From NCBI GenBank assembly GCA_964622895.1, contig CAZUSB010000027.1:1-5707 (forward strand): 5,707 nt of DNA, written 5' to 3'. The notes under the pieces were generated by a model. It was not told where the DNA came from. It saw only the letters and a program-made list of their open reading frames with translations, and searched no databases. This DNA is from JAGOZV01 sp964622895. GTDB taxonomy: Bacteria > Patescibacteriota > Saccharimonadia > Saccharimonadales > Saccharimonadaceae. Numbering within the stretch: the first letter of the stretch is position 1; every line of letters starts with the position of its first letter. This document shows positions 1 through 5,528 of the stretch, piece after piece. Both the position numbers and the translations under genes were made by a program.

Positions 1-779
1 ATAGCGCTTGTAATAGCTTCAAGTGGTTTGCTTGGCGACCACATAATTTGGCAGCTAGCTTTTACGGCAAATTCACCCGACCATAACGACATAGGATTCG
101 CAACATCTGCGGTAACTATTTCGCCGTTATGCGCAACAATAACTTTTTCCGCATGATAAGTAACGATTGTTGTGGGGTAAGTTAGGGTGAATTTGTGTAA
201 AGTTTCTACAAGATTATTAAGTTGCATATTAAAGGTGATCATTTTGGGATAATAAGTTGTGCGAAAAATCTTTTGCAGCTGCGCCAGTGAGGTAATTAAC
301 GTTATATTTTCTTTCTGTAAAATATTTGTCATATCTTGCATTAGTAAATCTATGGCGTCGCGAGTTATGATTGTTGGCTTTTCGTACGTTGCAATAAATT
401 CGCTAAAAAGTAATCCTGTTTCGCTGTTTTTGCTGCTGTCGCCAATAAATAAAACTGTTGTTGCCCAACCTCCAAGTGCTTTAAGCTCTACTTCGGCCAT
501 ATTATTAAATGATCCGGCTACATTATTTGGAGCAAATGAAATATCAGAAATATCTTTTGGCATTAATGGTTTTAGTACTTCTGGCATAAGCAGTTTTGCT
601 TCGCCGGCCCCGTAAGACAAAGCTGTTTGATAGCTGTTGGCGACAGCCGAAAATCCAAGTTTATTTCCGCCAATTACCGCTAAATGTCCGGCCATTTGTT
701 TTTGCTGCGGTTTATTCCATTCTATTTCTGGGAAAAGTTTTTCGTTATTAGACTGTTTTTTCCAGTAAGGGTAATCCAT
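1..779 (-). CDS. Ribokinase-fold protein resembling ADP-dependent NAD(P)H-hydrate dehydratase (NnrD/YjeF C-terminal), degenerate; 3' end outside window
   Basis: The frame is open from ATG at 779 to the left edge, giving 259 complete residues and no stop, so the C-terminus is missing. After about 30 residues, GHLAVIGGNKLGFSAVA (31-47) and then ALSYGAGEAKLLMPE (53-67) match the opening of the NnrD fold, where a glycine-rich GS/GG segment is followed by an R/Y-x-GAG turn. VLFIGDSS (109-116) sits where the family has its GPGLG segment, and KPTIITRDAIDLL (134-146) matches the KPLVLDADALNLL region. NnrD enzymes repair hydrated NAD(P)H using ADP or ATP. The family's GTGD catalytic motif is not present: the equivalent segment appears to be LWSGEF (232-237), with Glu in place of Asp. 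A repair kinase or dehydratase activity is therefore doubtful; this may be a regulatory or repurposed relative. The start directly abuts the exonuclease stop (TAA then ATG) and has a good SD at 788-792, so it is the distal gene of an operon. Confidence 0.6.
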   Translation of the reverse strand, partial: MDYPYWKKQSNNEKLFPEIEWNKPQQKQMAGHLAVIGGNKLGFSAVANSYQTALSYGAGEAKLLMPEVLKPLMPKDISDISFAPNNVAGSFNNMAEVELKALGGWATTVLFIGDSSKNSETGLLFSEFIATYEKPTIITRDAIDLLMQDMTNILQKENITLITSLAQLQKIFRTTYYPKMITFNMQLNNLVETLHKFTLTYPTTIVTYHAEKVIVAHNGEIVTADVANPMSLWSGEFAVKASCQIMWSPSKPLEAITSA

Positions 780-1598
780 TTATTTAACCTCTTTAATTAT
801 TATAGAAACGGGACAATGATCGGAGCCAAGAATGTTTGGATGGATTGCTGCTGTTTTTAAATTGTTCGCGACGCTATTGCTTATTAGCCAATAATCTATC
901 CGCCAACCAACATTTCTTTCGCGAGATTTTGCAAAATGCGACCACCAACTGTAGGCATTGGTTTCAGTCGGGTGTAATTTCCTGAAGGTATCGGTAACGC
1001 CCGCATTTAAAAGCTTGGCAAAGCCTTCTCGCTCTTCGTTAGTGAAACCATGCTTGCCTTTATTAGCTTTTGGATTTGCTAGGTCAATTTCTTCGTGGGC
1101 AACATTAAAATCCCCAGAAGCAAAAACTGGTTTTATTTTTTCTAGTTCAGTTATATGCTCTTTAAAAGCTGGATCCCACGCCTCGTATCGCAGGGCAAGG
1201 CGCGATAAGTCGGGCTTGCTATTTGGTGTGTAAACCGAAACAACCCAAAAATTTTCATACTCGGCCGTAATTAACCTTCCCTCTTTTGTGGTGTCTCCGT
1301 ACGAGTCTATTAAAAGTGAATGATACTTTTGCTGTACTTTTTCAGTAAAGCCATTAAAGGTTGAAATAGGTTTTAGCTTGGTTAAAATTGCTGTACCACT
1401 GTAACCTGGCCGTTCAGACGACGCCCAATATTGATGATAATTTTTTATTTCTGGAATAGAATTAATTGATTCCGATAAACGAGTTTCTTGTAAACAAATA
1501 ATATCTGGGTCTTCTGATGATAAAAAATTATTAAATGAACCACGTTTTAAGTTGGCTCTTATTCCATTCACGTTCCACGAATAAAGTTTTAAATCCAT
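780..1598 (-). CDS. xth: Exodeoxyribonuclease III / AP endonuclease
   Basis: This 272-residue protein has the usual length for the ExoIII/ExoA family, which removes 3' blocking groups and cleaves DNA at abasic sites in base excision repair, using Mg2+ in the cytoplasm. All family motifs are present in order: SWNVNGIRA (7-15, Asn9), LQET (36-39, metal-binding Glu38), GYSGTAIL (65-72), VVSVYTPNS (119-127, Tyr123), GDFNVAH (162-168, catalytic Asp163 and Asn165), WRIDYWL (232-238) and LGSDHCPV (257-264, Asp260-His261). The YTPNS and RLALRYEAW segments are closer to the ExoA/Neisseria-Bacillus type than to E. coli ExoIII. A TAA codon lies in frame directly before ATG 1598, so no longer start exists. 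The nearest SD-like GGAGG is 14 bases upstream, inside the tandem repeat, which is farther than normal. The gene follows smpB by 39 bases and abuts the NnrD-like gene. Confidence 0.95.
   Translation of the reverse strand: MDLKLYSWNVNGIRANLKRGSFNNFLSSEDPDIICLQETRLSESINSIPEIKNYHQYWASSERPGYSGTAILTKLKPISTFNGFTEKVQQKYHSLLIDSYGDTTKEGRLITAEYENFWVVSVYTPNSKPDLSRLALRYEAWDPAFKEHITELEKIKPVFASGDFNVAHEEIDLANPKANKGKHGFTNEEREGFAKLLNAGVTDTFRKLHPTETNAYSWWSHFAKSRERNVGWRIDYWLISNSVANNLKTAAIHPNILGSDHCPVSIIIKEVK
788..792 (-). promoter_or_regulatory. Shine-Dalgarno site for the NnrD-like gene
   Basis: On the minus strand AGAGG lies 8 bases before the ATG at 779, inside the last codons of the exonuclease gene (Lys-Glu-Val-Lys-stop). 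Together with the TAAATG junction this supports the start choice and translational coupling. It also shows that this organism does use SD-led initiation for genes inside an operon. Confidence 0.75.
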
Positions 1599-1604
1599 TT
1601 AATT

Positions 1605-1652
1605 TTTAAAAACCTCCACATTTAAAAACCTCCACGACTAAAAACCGCCTCG
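1605..1652 (-). repeat. Three tandem 16-base units made from the smpB 3' end
   Basis: Read on the minus strand there are three consecutive 16-base units: CGAGGCGGTTTTTAGT (1652-1637), CGTGGAGGTTTTTAAA (1636-1621) and TGTGGAGGTTTTTAAA (1620-1605). The first holds the last four codons and stop of smpB; the second and third are noncoding copies between smpB and the exonuclease gene. Units 2 and 3 differ at one position and units 1 and 2 at four. Each copy still reads as X-Gly-Gly-Phe-stop, and units 1 and 2 both read Arg-Gly-Gly-Phe-stop. The two noncoding copies also each contain GGAGG, a perfect Shine-Dalgarno core, 30 and 14 bases before the exonuclease ATG. Confidence 0.9.
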
Positions 1653-2105
1653 TTTTTGATCTCTTTTTTGGTCGCGTTCTTTTATAGATTGGCGTTTGTC
1701 GTATTGCTTTTTACCTTTTCCGGGTGCAATAACTAATTTGATAAAACGACCACCAACGAGCATTTTTGTTGGTAAAATTGTCATACCTTTGTCTTTTTCG
1801 GTTTGAAGTTTTTCAATTTGCTTGCGATTTAACAAAAGTTTTCGAGCAGATGTGTCGACTGTTTTTGCGTTGCCTACACCCTTTTCGTTATGAGCAAGAC
1901 TAAAACTGGCGTTATTTAGCCAAACCTCGCCATTTCTAATTGTGACGAAAGAGCCTTTTAGTTGGACCAACCTGTCGCGGGCGGCCCGAACTTCTGGGCC
2001 AGTTAAAGCAATGCCGGCAATAATTTCTTCACCCAAAAAATAATCAAAACTTGCTCGTTTGTTTAAAATCGAATTATTTTTCTTTGCTTTTTTAGCTCCA
2101 GCCAT
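1638..2105 (-). CDS. smpB: SsrA-binding protein SmpB (trans-translation)
   Basis: SmpB binds tmRNA and takes it to ribosomes stalled on broken mRNA; its C-terminal tail enters the empty mRNA channel. From ATG 2105 the product is 155 residues, normal for the family. Visible signatures are NKRASFDYFLGEEIIAGIAL (15-34), TGPEVRAARD (35-44), NGEVWLNNASFSL (58-70), ARKLLLNRKQIEKL (87-100), GMTILPTKM (107-115) and GKGKKQYDKRQSIKERDQKR (129-148). The tail is basic with a small repeat, RDQKRDQKR (144-152), and ends RGGF. I prefer ATG 2105 over a TTG at 2120: the TTG lies in the preceding glycosyltransferase's last codons and overlaps this gene's own -10 box, and MAGAKKAKK is a typical SmpB start. The tmRNA gene is not in this window. 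Confidence 0.95.
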   Translation of the reverse strand: MAGAKKAKKNNSILNKRASFDYFLGEEIIAGIALTGPEVRAARDRLVQLKGSFVTIRNGEVWLNNASFSLAHNEKGVGNAKTVDTSARKLLLNRKQIEKLQTEKDKGMTILPTKMLVGGRFIKLVIAPGKGKKQYDKRQSIKERDQKRDQKRGGF

Positions 2106-2111
2106 AAAACT

Positions 2112-2117
2112 ATTATA
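2112..2117 (-). promoter_or_regulatory. -10 promoter box of smpB, leaderless start
   Basis: A perfect TATAAT on the minus strand (2117-2112) is followed by exactly six bases, AGTTTT, and then the smpB ATG at 2105. This places the predicted +1 on the A of the start codon, so the mRNA would have no leader. The TAA stop of the upstream glycosyltransferase (2115-2113) lies inside this hexamer. No convincing -35 is seen at 16-18 bases spacing. Confidence 0.65.
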
Positions 2118-3189
2118 CAATAGTTAATTCTGTCATAATATCAAGTAATTTTTTTGCAGATTTGTCCCAGTCGTATTTTTCAATATGTGCTTGCGCGTTC
2201 TCGACAAGATCTCGTCTAACCTTCTCATCGTCGAGCGATACGATTTGTTTAACGTATTCTTTGGCGTCATTGAAATAAAGTGCGCCATTGCCGCCAACTT
2301 CACGAAAGACCGGCAAGTCCGTCACTACGCAAGGAGTTCCCATTTTTATTGCTTCAACCAATGGCAGACCAAAACCTTCATTTTTGCTGGCACTGACCAT
2401 AATAGCGTTGTCTGCCAGTATTTCGGCATATTTTTCGTCACTAACTCCACCGTGAAAAATAACTTTTTTATTCTTTGGTATTAACTGTGTGAGCTCCGCC
2501 TTTCTTTTTGGAGAAATTCGACTAAGTAAGTGTAACGTGTAGCCTTCGGGCAAATAATACAGACTCTTTAAAAGTAGTTCAACATTTTTATAAGGAATAA
2601 AAGAACCCATGTAAACTAGATTGCGAGGATTTTTGCTCAGATCAACTTGGTTGGTTGTTAATTTGGTTAAATCTTCCGGTGCATTAGAGATGACCTCTAT
2701 CGGTCTGTCAGTCAAACGAGCAGCTAGCAGTTCACTTTTGGCGGTCTCGCTAACTGTCGCTACTACATCTGCTCCATTTAGCGCCATTCGTCCTGGCACG
2801 TAAGTCATATGATAAAGACGCCAACCGATTTTTATGAGTAAATTAAATTGGGCTGGTGGCTTAGGAAATTGATAATAAATCATATCGTGTTGAGTCAGGA
2901 TTAATTTAAATTTTCGTCCGGCTGTACCCATAGTTTGCATTGGCGAAAAAACGACGTCGGGATTATATTTATTTAAAATTAAACTCGTAAAAGGCTCTTT
3001 CGTCGAAGTTGGACGGTGAATGGTGATTGATTTGGCATTTTTTGGCAATAGTTTCAACTGGGCGCGATCGTGAATTATAAACGTAATATTTTCAAGGCGT
3101 GCCAAAGCGTTGCCCAACTCTGCGCTATAACGACTGATGCCATTATGAAAATCCGGCTCAATATAACGAGCGTCAAAGAATATCTTCAT
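2113..3189 (-). CDS. GT4-family glycosyltransferase (GT-B fold)
   Basis: This 358-residue protein has the two-domain GT-B layout of retaining GT4 transferases, which move a sugar from a nucleotide donor to a lipid, polysaccharide or glycan acceptor at the inner face of the membrane. The N-terminal half has DARYIEPDFHNGISRYSAEL (6-25), with the Gly-Ile-Ser-Arg acceptor-side loop, and TQHDMIYY (99-106). The donor half starts at NLVYMGSFIPYKNVELLLKS (190-209), a variant of the usual G-x-x-x-x-x-K-N loop, and carries the E-x7-E signature in SKNEGFGLPLVEAIKMGTP (268-286; Glu271 and Glu279), followed by VFREVGGNGALYF (294-306). There is no signal peptide or membrane segment. I chose ATG 3189 because an in-frame TTG at 3204 overlaps the promoter and MKIFFDARY is the normal fold start. 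The sugar and acceptor cannot be read from sequence; mannosyltransferase-type enzymes are the nearest in style. Confidence 0.88.
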   Translation of the reverse strand: MKIFFDARYIEPDFHNGISRYSAELGNALARLENITFIIHDRAQLKLLPKNAKSITIHRPTSTKEPFTSLILNKYNPDVVFSPMQTMGTAGRKFKLILTQHDMIYYQFPKPPAQFNLLIKIGWRLYHMTYVPGRMALNGADVVATVSETAKSELLAARLTDRPIEVISNAPEDLTKLTTNQVDLSKNPRNLVYMGSFIPYKNVELLLKSLYYLPEGYTLHLLSRISPKRKAELTQLIPKNKKVIFHGGVSDEKYAEILADNAIMVSASKNEGFGLPLVEAIKMGTPCVVTDLPVFREVGGNGALYFNDAKEYVKQIVSLDDEKVRRDLVENAQAHIEKYDWDKSAKKLLDIMTELTIV

Positions 3190-3195
3190 AGAGTT

Positions 3196-3201
3196 ATGAT
3201 A
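3196..3201 (-). promoter_or_regulatory. -10 box for the minus-strand glycosyltransferase, leaderless start
   Basis: TATCAT (3201-3196 on the minus strand) is followed by six bases, AACTCT, and then ATG 3189. This is the same geometry, and nearly the same sequence context (TTGTATxAT), as at smpB. A weak -35 candidate TTGCAA lies at 3225-3220 with an 18-base spacer, inside the divergent gene. The box shares two bases with the plus-strand -10 box. Confidence 0.55.
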
Positions 3202-3205
3202 CAAT
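3197..3205 (+). promoter_or_regulatory. Extended -10 box for the plus-strand glycosyltransferase, leaderless or near-leaderless start
   Basis: TGATACAAT on the plus strand fits the extended -10 pattern TGnTAnAAT. It ends seven bases before ATG 3213, predicting a transcript that starts at or within a base of the start codon. No SD lies upstream of ATG 3213. An extended -10 can function without a good -35, and none is visible here. Confidence 0.55.
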
Positions 3206-3212
3206 AATAGTT

Positions 3213-4385
3213 ATGAAAATTGCAATTGCAGCTGATTTGTATTGGCCGACCATCAATGGCGTATCTGTGGCCGTTAGAACTCTGGCACAAGGTCTAGCCG
3301 AGCGTGGTCACGAAGTTTTAGTTATGGCACCTAGTCAATCAACGAAGCCAGAAATAGAAATGGACGGTAAAGTCAAGATCGTTAGAATGCGCTCAGTCTC
3401 TTTTTCTTTTTATCAGAATTTCAAAATATCTCTTGCTCCAGTCCTAGAAGTCAAAAAAGCCTTAGATGATTTTGCGCCCGACATTATTCATGTTGAGATG
3501 CTCTTGTTGATCAGCCAGTCGGCGATGCGTTATGGTCAAAAATATAATATTCCACTAGTAGCGACAAATCATGCCATGCCGGAAAACTTGATGGACAATT
3601 TGCGCCTTTTGTCTCACGTGTCACGACCGATAAATTATGTTGTGAGATCGTCTGCCGCACGGTTTTATGAAAAAGCTGATGTCATTACTATGCCCACGCA
3701 ATCGGCCATTGATGGTTTTGCTGAGGCAAGTCGCGTTAAAAAGCCATTGCTGGCAATCTCAAACGGCATTAACTTAGGACGATTCAAGCCTGGTAGGGCA
3801 CCTGATGTAATTTACGATAAATATAATATCCCGAAAGACAAGCCGGTTGTCGGACATTTGGGACGATTAGATGGAGAGAAACATTTATCGGTTTTGATAG
3901 AAGCATTTTCTATGATTGCCTCGGAAAATAAAGATGCTATTTTGGTAATTGTGGGAGATGGTACAGATGCCGCTCATCTAAAAGAATACGTACATGCTTA
4001 TAATATTTCTGACCGCGTGATTTTTACGGGTAGAGTTGACGAAGAAGACAAGGCGTATCTGCATCAAGTTTTTGATTTATATGCGATTACTTCGCCCGTG
4101 GAGCTGCAGAGTATTGCGACCTTAGAGTCTATGGCGTCCGGTAATCCTGTAGTGGCTGTTGATGCGATGGCCCTTGGTGAGCTGTGTCAAAATGGACGAA
4201 ATGGATTTTTGGTTGAGCAAGATAATCCCGAGCAAATGGCCGATGCGATTAAAAAGATCCTGGATGACGATGATTTACGAGAAGGGTTTTCAAAAGAGAG
4301 TCTGAAGATTGCGAACGAACACGCCCTAGATACTACGCTAGATAAATACGAACAGATATATTCTGATTTGATAGAGCTGCGCTAG
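3213..4385 (+). CDS. GT4-family glycosyltransferase, diacylglycerol glucosyltransferase-like
   Basis: This 390-residue GT-B enzyme opens with DLYWPTINGVSVAVRTLAQG (8-27), the N-terminal glycine-rich loop of GT4 enzymes, followed by AERGHEVLVMAP (29-40) and PDIIHVEM (89-96). The acceptor-domain end has ISNGINLGRFKP (182-193). The donor domain has VGHLGRLDGEKHLSVLIEAF (213-232; Arg218 and Lys223 expected to bind the donor diphosphate), VIVGDGTD (245-252), FTGRVDEED (271-279) and SPVELQSIATLESMASGNPV (294-313) with the E-x7-E pair Glu297/Glu305, then NGRNGFLVE (327-335). The layout resembles 1,2-diacylglycerol 3-glucosyltransferases and PimA/PimB-like enzymes, so a membrane glycolipid product is the best guess, but the acceptor is inferred. 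It is divergent from the other GT4 gene and convergent with the hydrolase. Both GT4 proteins begin Met-Lys-Ile. Confidence 0.88.
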   Translation: MKIAIAADLYWPTINGVSVAVRTLAQGLAERGHEVLVMAPSQSTKPEIEMDGKVKIVRMRSVSFSFYQNFKISLAPVLEVKKALDDFAPDIIHVEMLLLISQSAMRYGQKYNIPLVATNHAMPENLMDNLRLLSHVSRPINYVVRSSAARFYEKADVITMPTQSAIDGFAEASRVKKPLLAISNGINLGRFKPGRAPDVIYDKYNIPKDKPVVGHLGRLDGEKHLSVLIEAFSMIASENKDAILVIVGDGTDAAHLKEYVHAYNISDRVIFTGRVDEEDKAYLHQVFDLYAITSPVELQSIATLESMASGNPVVAVDAMALGELCQNGRNGFLVEQDNPEQMADAIKKILDDDDLREGFSKESLKIANEHALDTTLDKYEQIYSDLIELR

Positions 4386-4386
4386 A

Positions 4387-5211
4387 TTAGTCGCTGATAA
4401 ACTCTTTGATTGAATCAGCTACTTGTTCTGGTGTCTCATAATGTGTCAGATGACCGACGTCTTTGATGACTTTGACAGTTGCATTTGGTATTAGCTTTTG
4501 TAGTGCGTGCTGCTTTTTTAGTGGGGCGATATCGTCTTTGTCGCCGACGATCATTAATGTTTTATTCGTTATTAGTGGCGCGAATTCTTTTACACTGACA
4601 TGAGCCGATGTTAGATAGGACCTTTTGAGGGCGTCAAGATCTGTAAATTCGCTAAAATGTGATAGATGCTGATGATTTATCATCTGACGATTAGCTTTGT
4701 CGCGATTTTTGATCATAAATTCGCTGGCGATTAATGTCATGAGTTTTGAAGAGAACCATTTTTGAGCTAACCTGTCAGGAAGTACCCCGCCCAGGCCATA
4801 ATAGGCATTGCCGAAAAAATCAGTTATGGTTTTTGCTTCAGAGACGGGCGCGGGTATGGGGTTAATTAAAACAAGATTCTGTATATTGTTCGGATTTTGT
4901 GAGGCGTAAGCTGACGTGATGACACTACCAAATGAATGTCCTACAAGGGTTGGTTTCTTGGGTAGTTTTAAATCTGAGATAAATTGTCCAAGCCACTTCG
5001 CGTATTCTGAAATATCGTATTTTTTGAGTGGCGCGCCCTTACCGAAGCCGGGTATATCAGGAATAATAACATTATAAGTTGGTAGATTTTCGGCAATAAA
5101 CTCTAGACCGTGGTGCGTTCCTCGATATCCATGTATCATAACAATAGTTTGCTTGGATTTTTTATCGCCATAGCTCCAGTACGGAGTGCTGTCGGTGGTT
5201 TTGTTTTCCAT
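4387..5211 (-). CDS. Alpha/beta-hydrolase fold protein
   Basis: The 274-residue product is a complete alpha/beta hydrolase, cytoplasmic by its lack of a signal peptide. TIVMIHGYRG (22-31) supplies the HG oxyanion segment, NVIIPDIPGFGKG (47-59) the following strand-loop, and TLVGHSFGSVI (88-98) the nucleophile elbow with Ser93. The acid is most likely Asp226 in VGDKDDIAP (222-230), and the base is His254 in DVGHLTHYETPEQ (251-263). A helical cap lies at about 125-205. The substrate cannot be told; esterase, lipase-like or C-C hydrolase activities all occur in this family. ATG 5211 is the first possible start, because the upstream glutaredoxin stop is in the same frame nine bases earlier. No Shine-Dalgarno is visible in that gap, so translation probably depends on coupling to the glutaredoxin gene. 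Its stop is one base from the stop of the convergent glycosyltransferase. Confidence 0.9.
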   Translation of the reverse strand: MENKTTDSTPYWSYGDKKSKQTIVMIHGYRGTHHGLEFIAENLPTYNVIIPDIPGFGKGAPLKKYDISEYAKWLGQFISDLKLPKKPTLVGHSFGSVITSAYASQNPNNIQNLVLINPIPAPVSEAKTITDFFGNAYYGLGGVLPDRLAQKWFSSKLMTLIASEFMIKNRDKANRQMINHQHLSHFSEFTDLDALKRSYLTSAHVSVKEFAPLITNKTLMIVGDKDDIAPLKKQHALQKLIPNATVKVIKDVGHLTHYETPEQVADSIKEFISD

Positions 5212-5220
5212 ATGGGCAGA

Positions 5221-5472
5221 TTATTTCAGTAAATTATTTTCTTCTAGTGCTGCTTGAAGTTTAGGGCGATCAAAACCATGAATTATCTCACCGTTTATAT
5301 CAGTTACCGGCACTCCTTTAAAGCTGTCACCAACTTTTTTCAGAAGTTCTTCTTTGTGTAGAGGGTTTGCCTCTATATCTTTTACTTTGTATGGCACATT
5401 GAGGCTATCAAGCCATTGCTGTTCGGTTTTGCAAAACGCACACCATGGCGTACTATAAATTGTTACTTTCAT
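5221..5472 (-). CDS. Small glutaredoxin / NrdH-type redoxin
   Basis: This 83-residue protein has the thioredoxin-fold glutaredoxin layout: KVTIYSTPWCAFC (2-14) with a C-x-x-C dithiol (Cys11, Cys14), a helix to about residue 24, VPYKVKDIEANP (26-37), and the cis-proline segment GVPVTDING (53-61, Pro55) followed by GFDRPKL (66-72). It would reduce disulfides in the cytoplasm, drawing electrons from glutathione, another low-molecular-weight thiol, or thioredoxin reductase. GVPV before a GFD loop is common in NrdH-like and mycoredoxin-like members, so ribonucleotide reductase is a possible partner, but the usual NrdH CVQC motif is replaced by CAFC. No nrd gene is adjacent. The gene leads a two-gene unit with the alpha/beta hydrolase. 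ATG 5472 is supported by a -10 box seven bases upstream. Confidence 0.9.
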   Translation of the reverse strand: MKVTIYSTPWCAFCKTEQQWLDSLNVPYKVKDIEANPLHKEELLKKVGDSFKGVPVTDINGEIIHGFDRPKLQAALEENNLLK

Positions 5473-5479
5473 ATAGTTA

Positions 5480-5485
5480 ATTATA
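5480..5485 (-). promoter_or_regulatory. -10 box of the glutaredoxin-hydrolase unit, leaderless start
   Basis: A perfect TATAAT on the minus strand (5485-5480) is followed by seven bases, TAACTAT, and ATG 5472. The predicted +1 is at or one base before the start codon. No SD fits in that gap. No clear -35 is seen in the 56-base divergent region. Confidence 0.6.
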
Positions 5486-5516
5486 CCTCAAAATTCTAAA
5501 GTTCGTGTTATTAGTG

Positions 5517-5522
5517 TATAAT
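5517..5522 (+). promoter_or_regulatory. -10 box of the pilin-like gene, leaderless start
   Basis: TATAAT is followed by six bases, TTATCT, and then ATG 5529, which puts the predicted +1 on the start codon. It lies 31 bases from the divergent glutaredoxin -10 box, so unlike the glycosyltransferase pair these two promoters do not overlap. Confidence 0.6.
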
Positions 5523-5528
5523 TTATCT

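Noticed and set aside
259..615. Plus-strand reading frame of 118 codons
   Set aside because: It lies opposite the NnrD-like coding sequence, whose translation has clear family motifs. The plus frame has no recognisable domain and no SD or promoter.
958..1233. Plus-strand reading frame of 91 codons
   Set aside because: Antisense to the well-supported exonuclease III gene, with no motif and no start signal.
1605..1652. Tandem 16-base units as a CRISPR-like or integron-like array
   Set aside because: The units are contiguous without spacers and derive from the smpB 3' end. No cas or integrase gene is present.
2106..2120. TTG start at 2120 adding five residues to SmpB
   Set aside because: The TTG and following codons are the -10 box itself and overlap the upstream gene's end. 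With a predicted +1 at 2105 they would not be transcribed from this promoter.
2185..2803. Two plus-strand reading frames (2185-2484 and 2621-2803)
   Set aside because: Both are antisense shadows of the minus-strand GT4 gene, without domains or initiation signals.
3190..3204. TTG start at 3204 adding five residues to the minus-strand glycosyltransferase
   Set aside because: Same situation: the added codons are the -10 region. MKIFFDARY at 3189 is the normal family start.
3213..3230. TTCATA...TATGAA inverted repeat flanking the divergent spacer as an operator
   Set aside because: The symmetry comes from both genes starting with ATGAA (Met-Lys), so it is not independent evidence for a regulator-binding site.
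4390..4420. Possible hairpin near the convergent stops (CTGAT and ATCAG, with GATTGAATC inside)
   Set aside because: The stem is short and AT-rich with a long loop and no T-run, and lies inside the hydrolase coding sequence. It is not convincing as a terminator.
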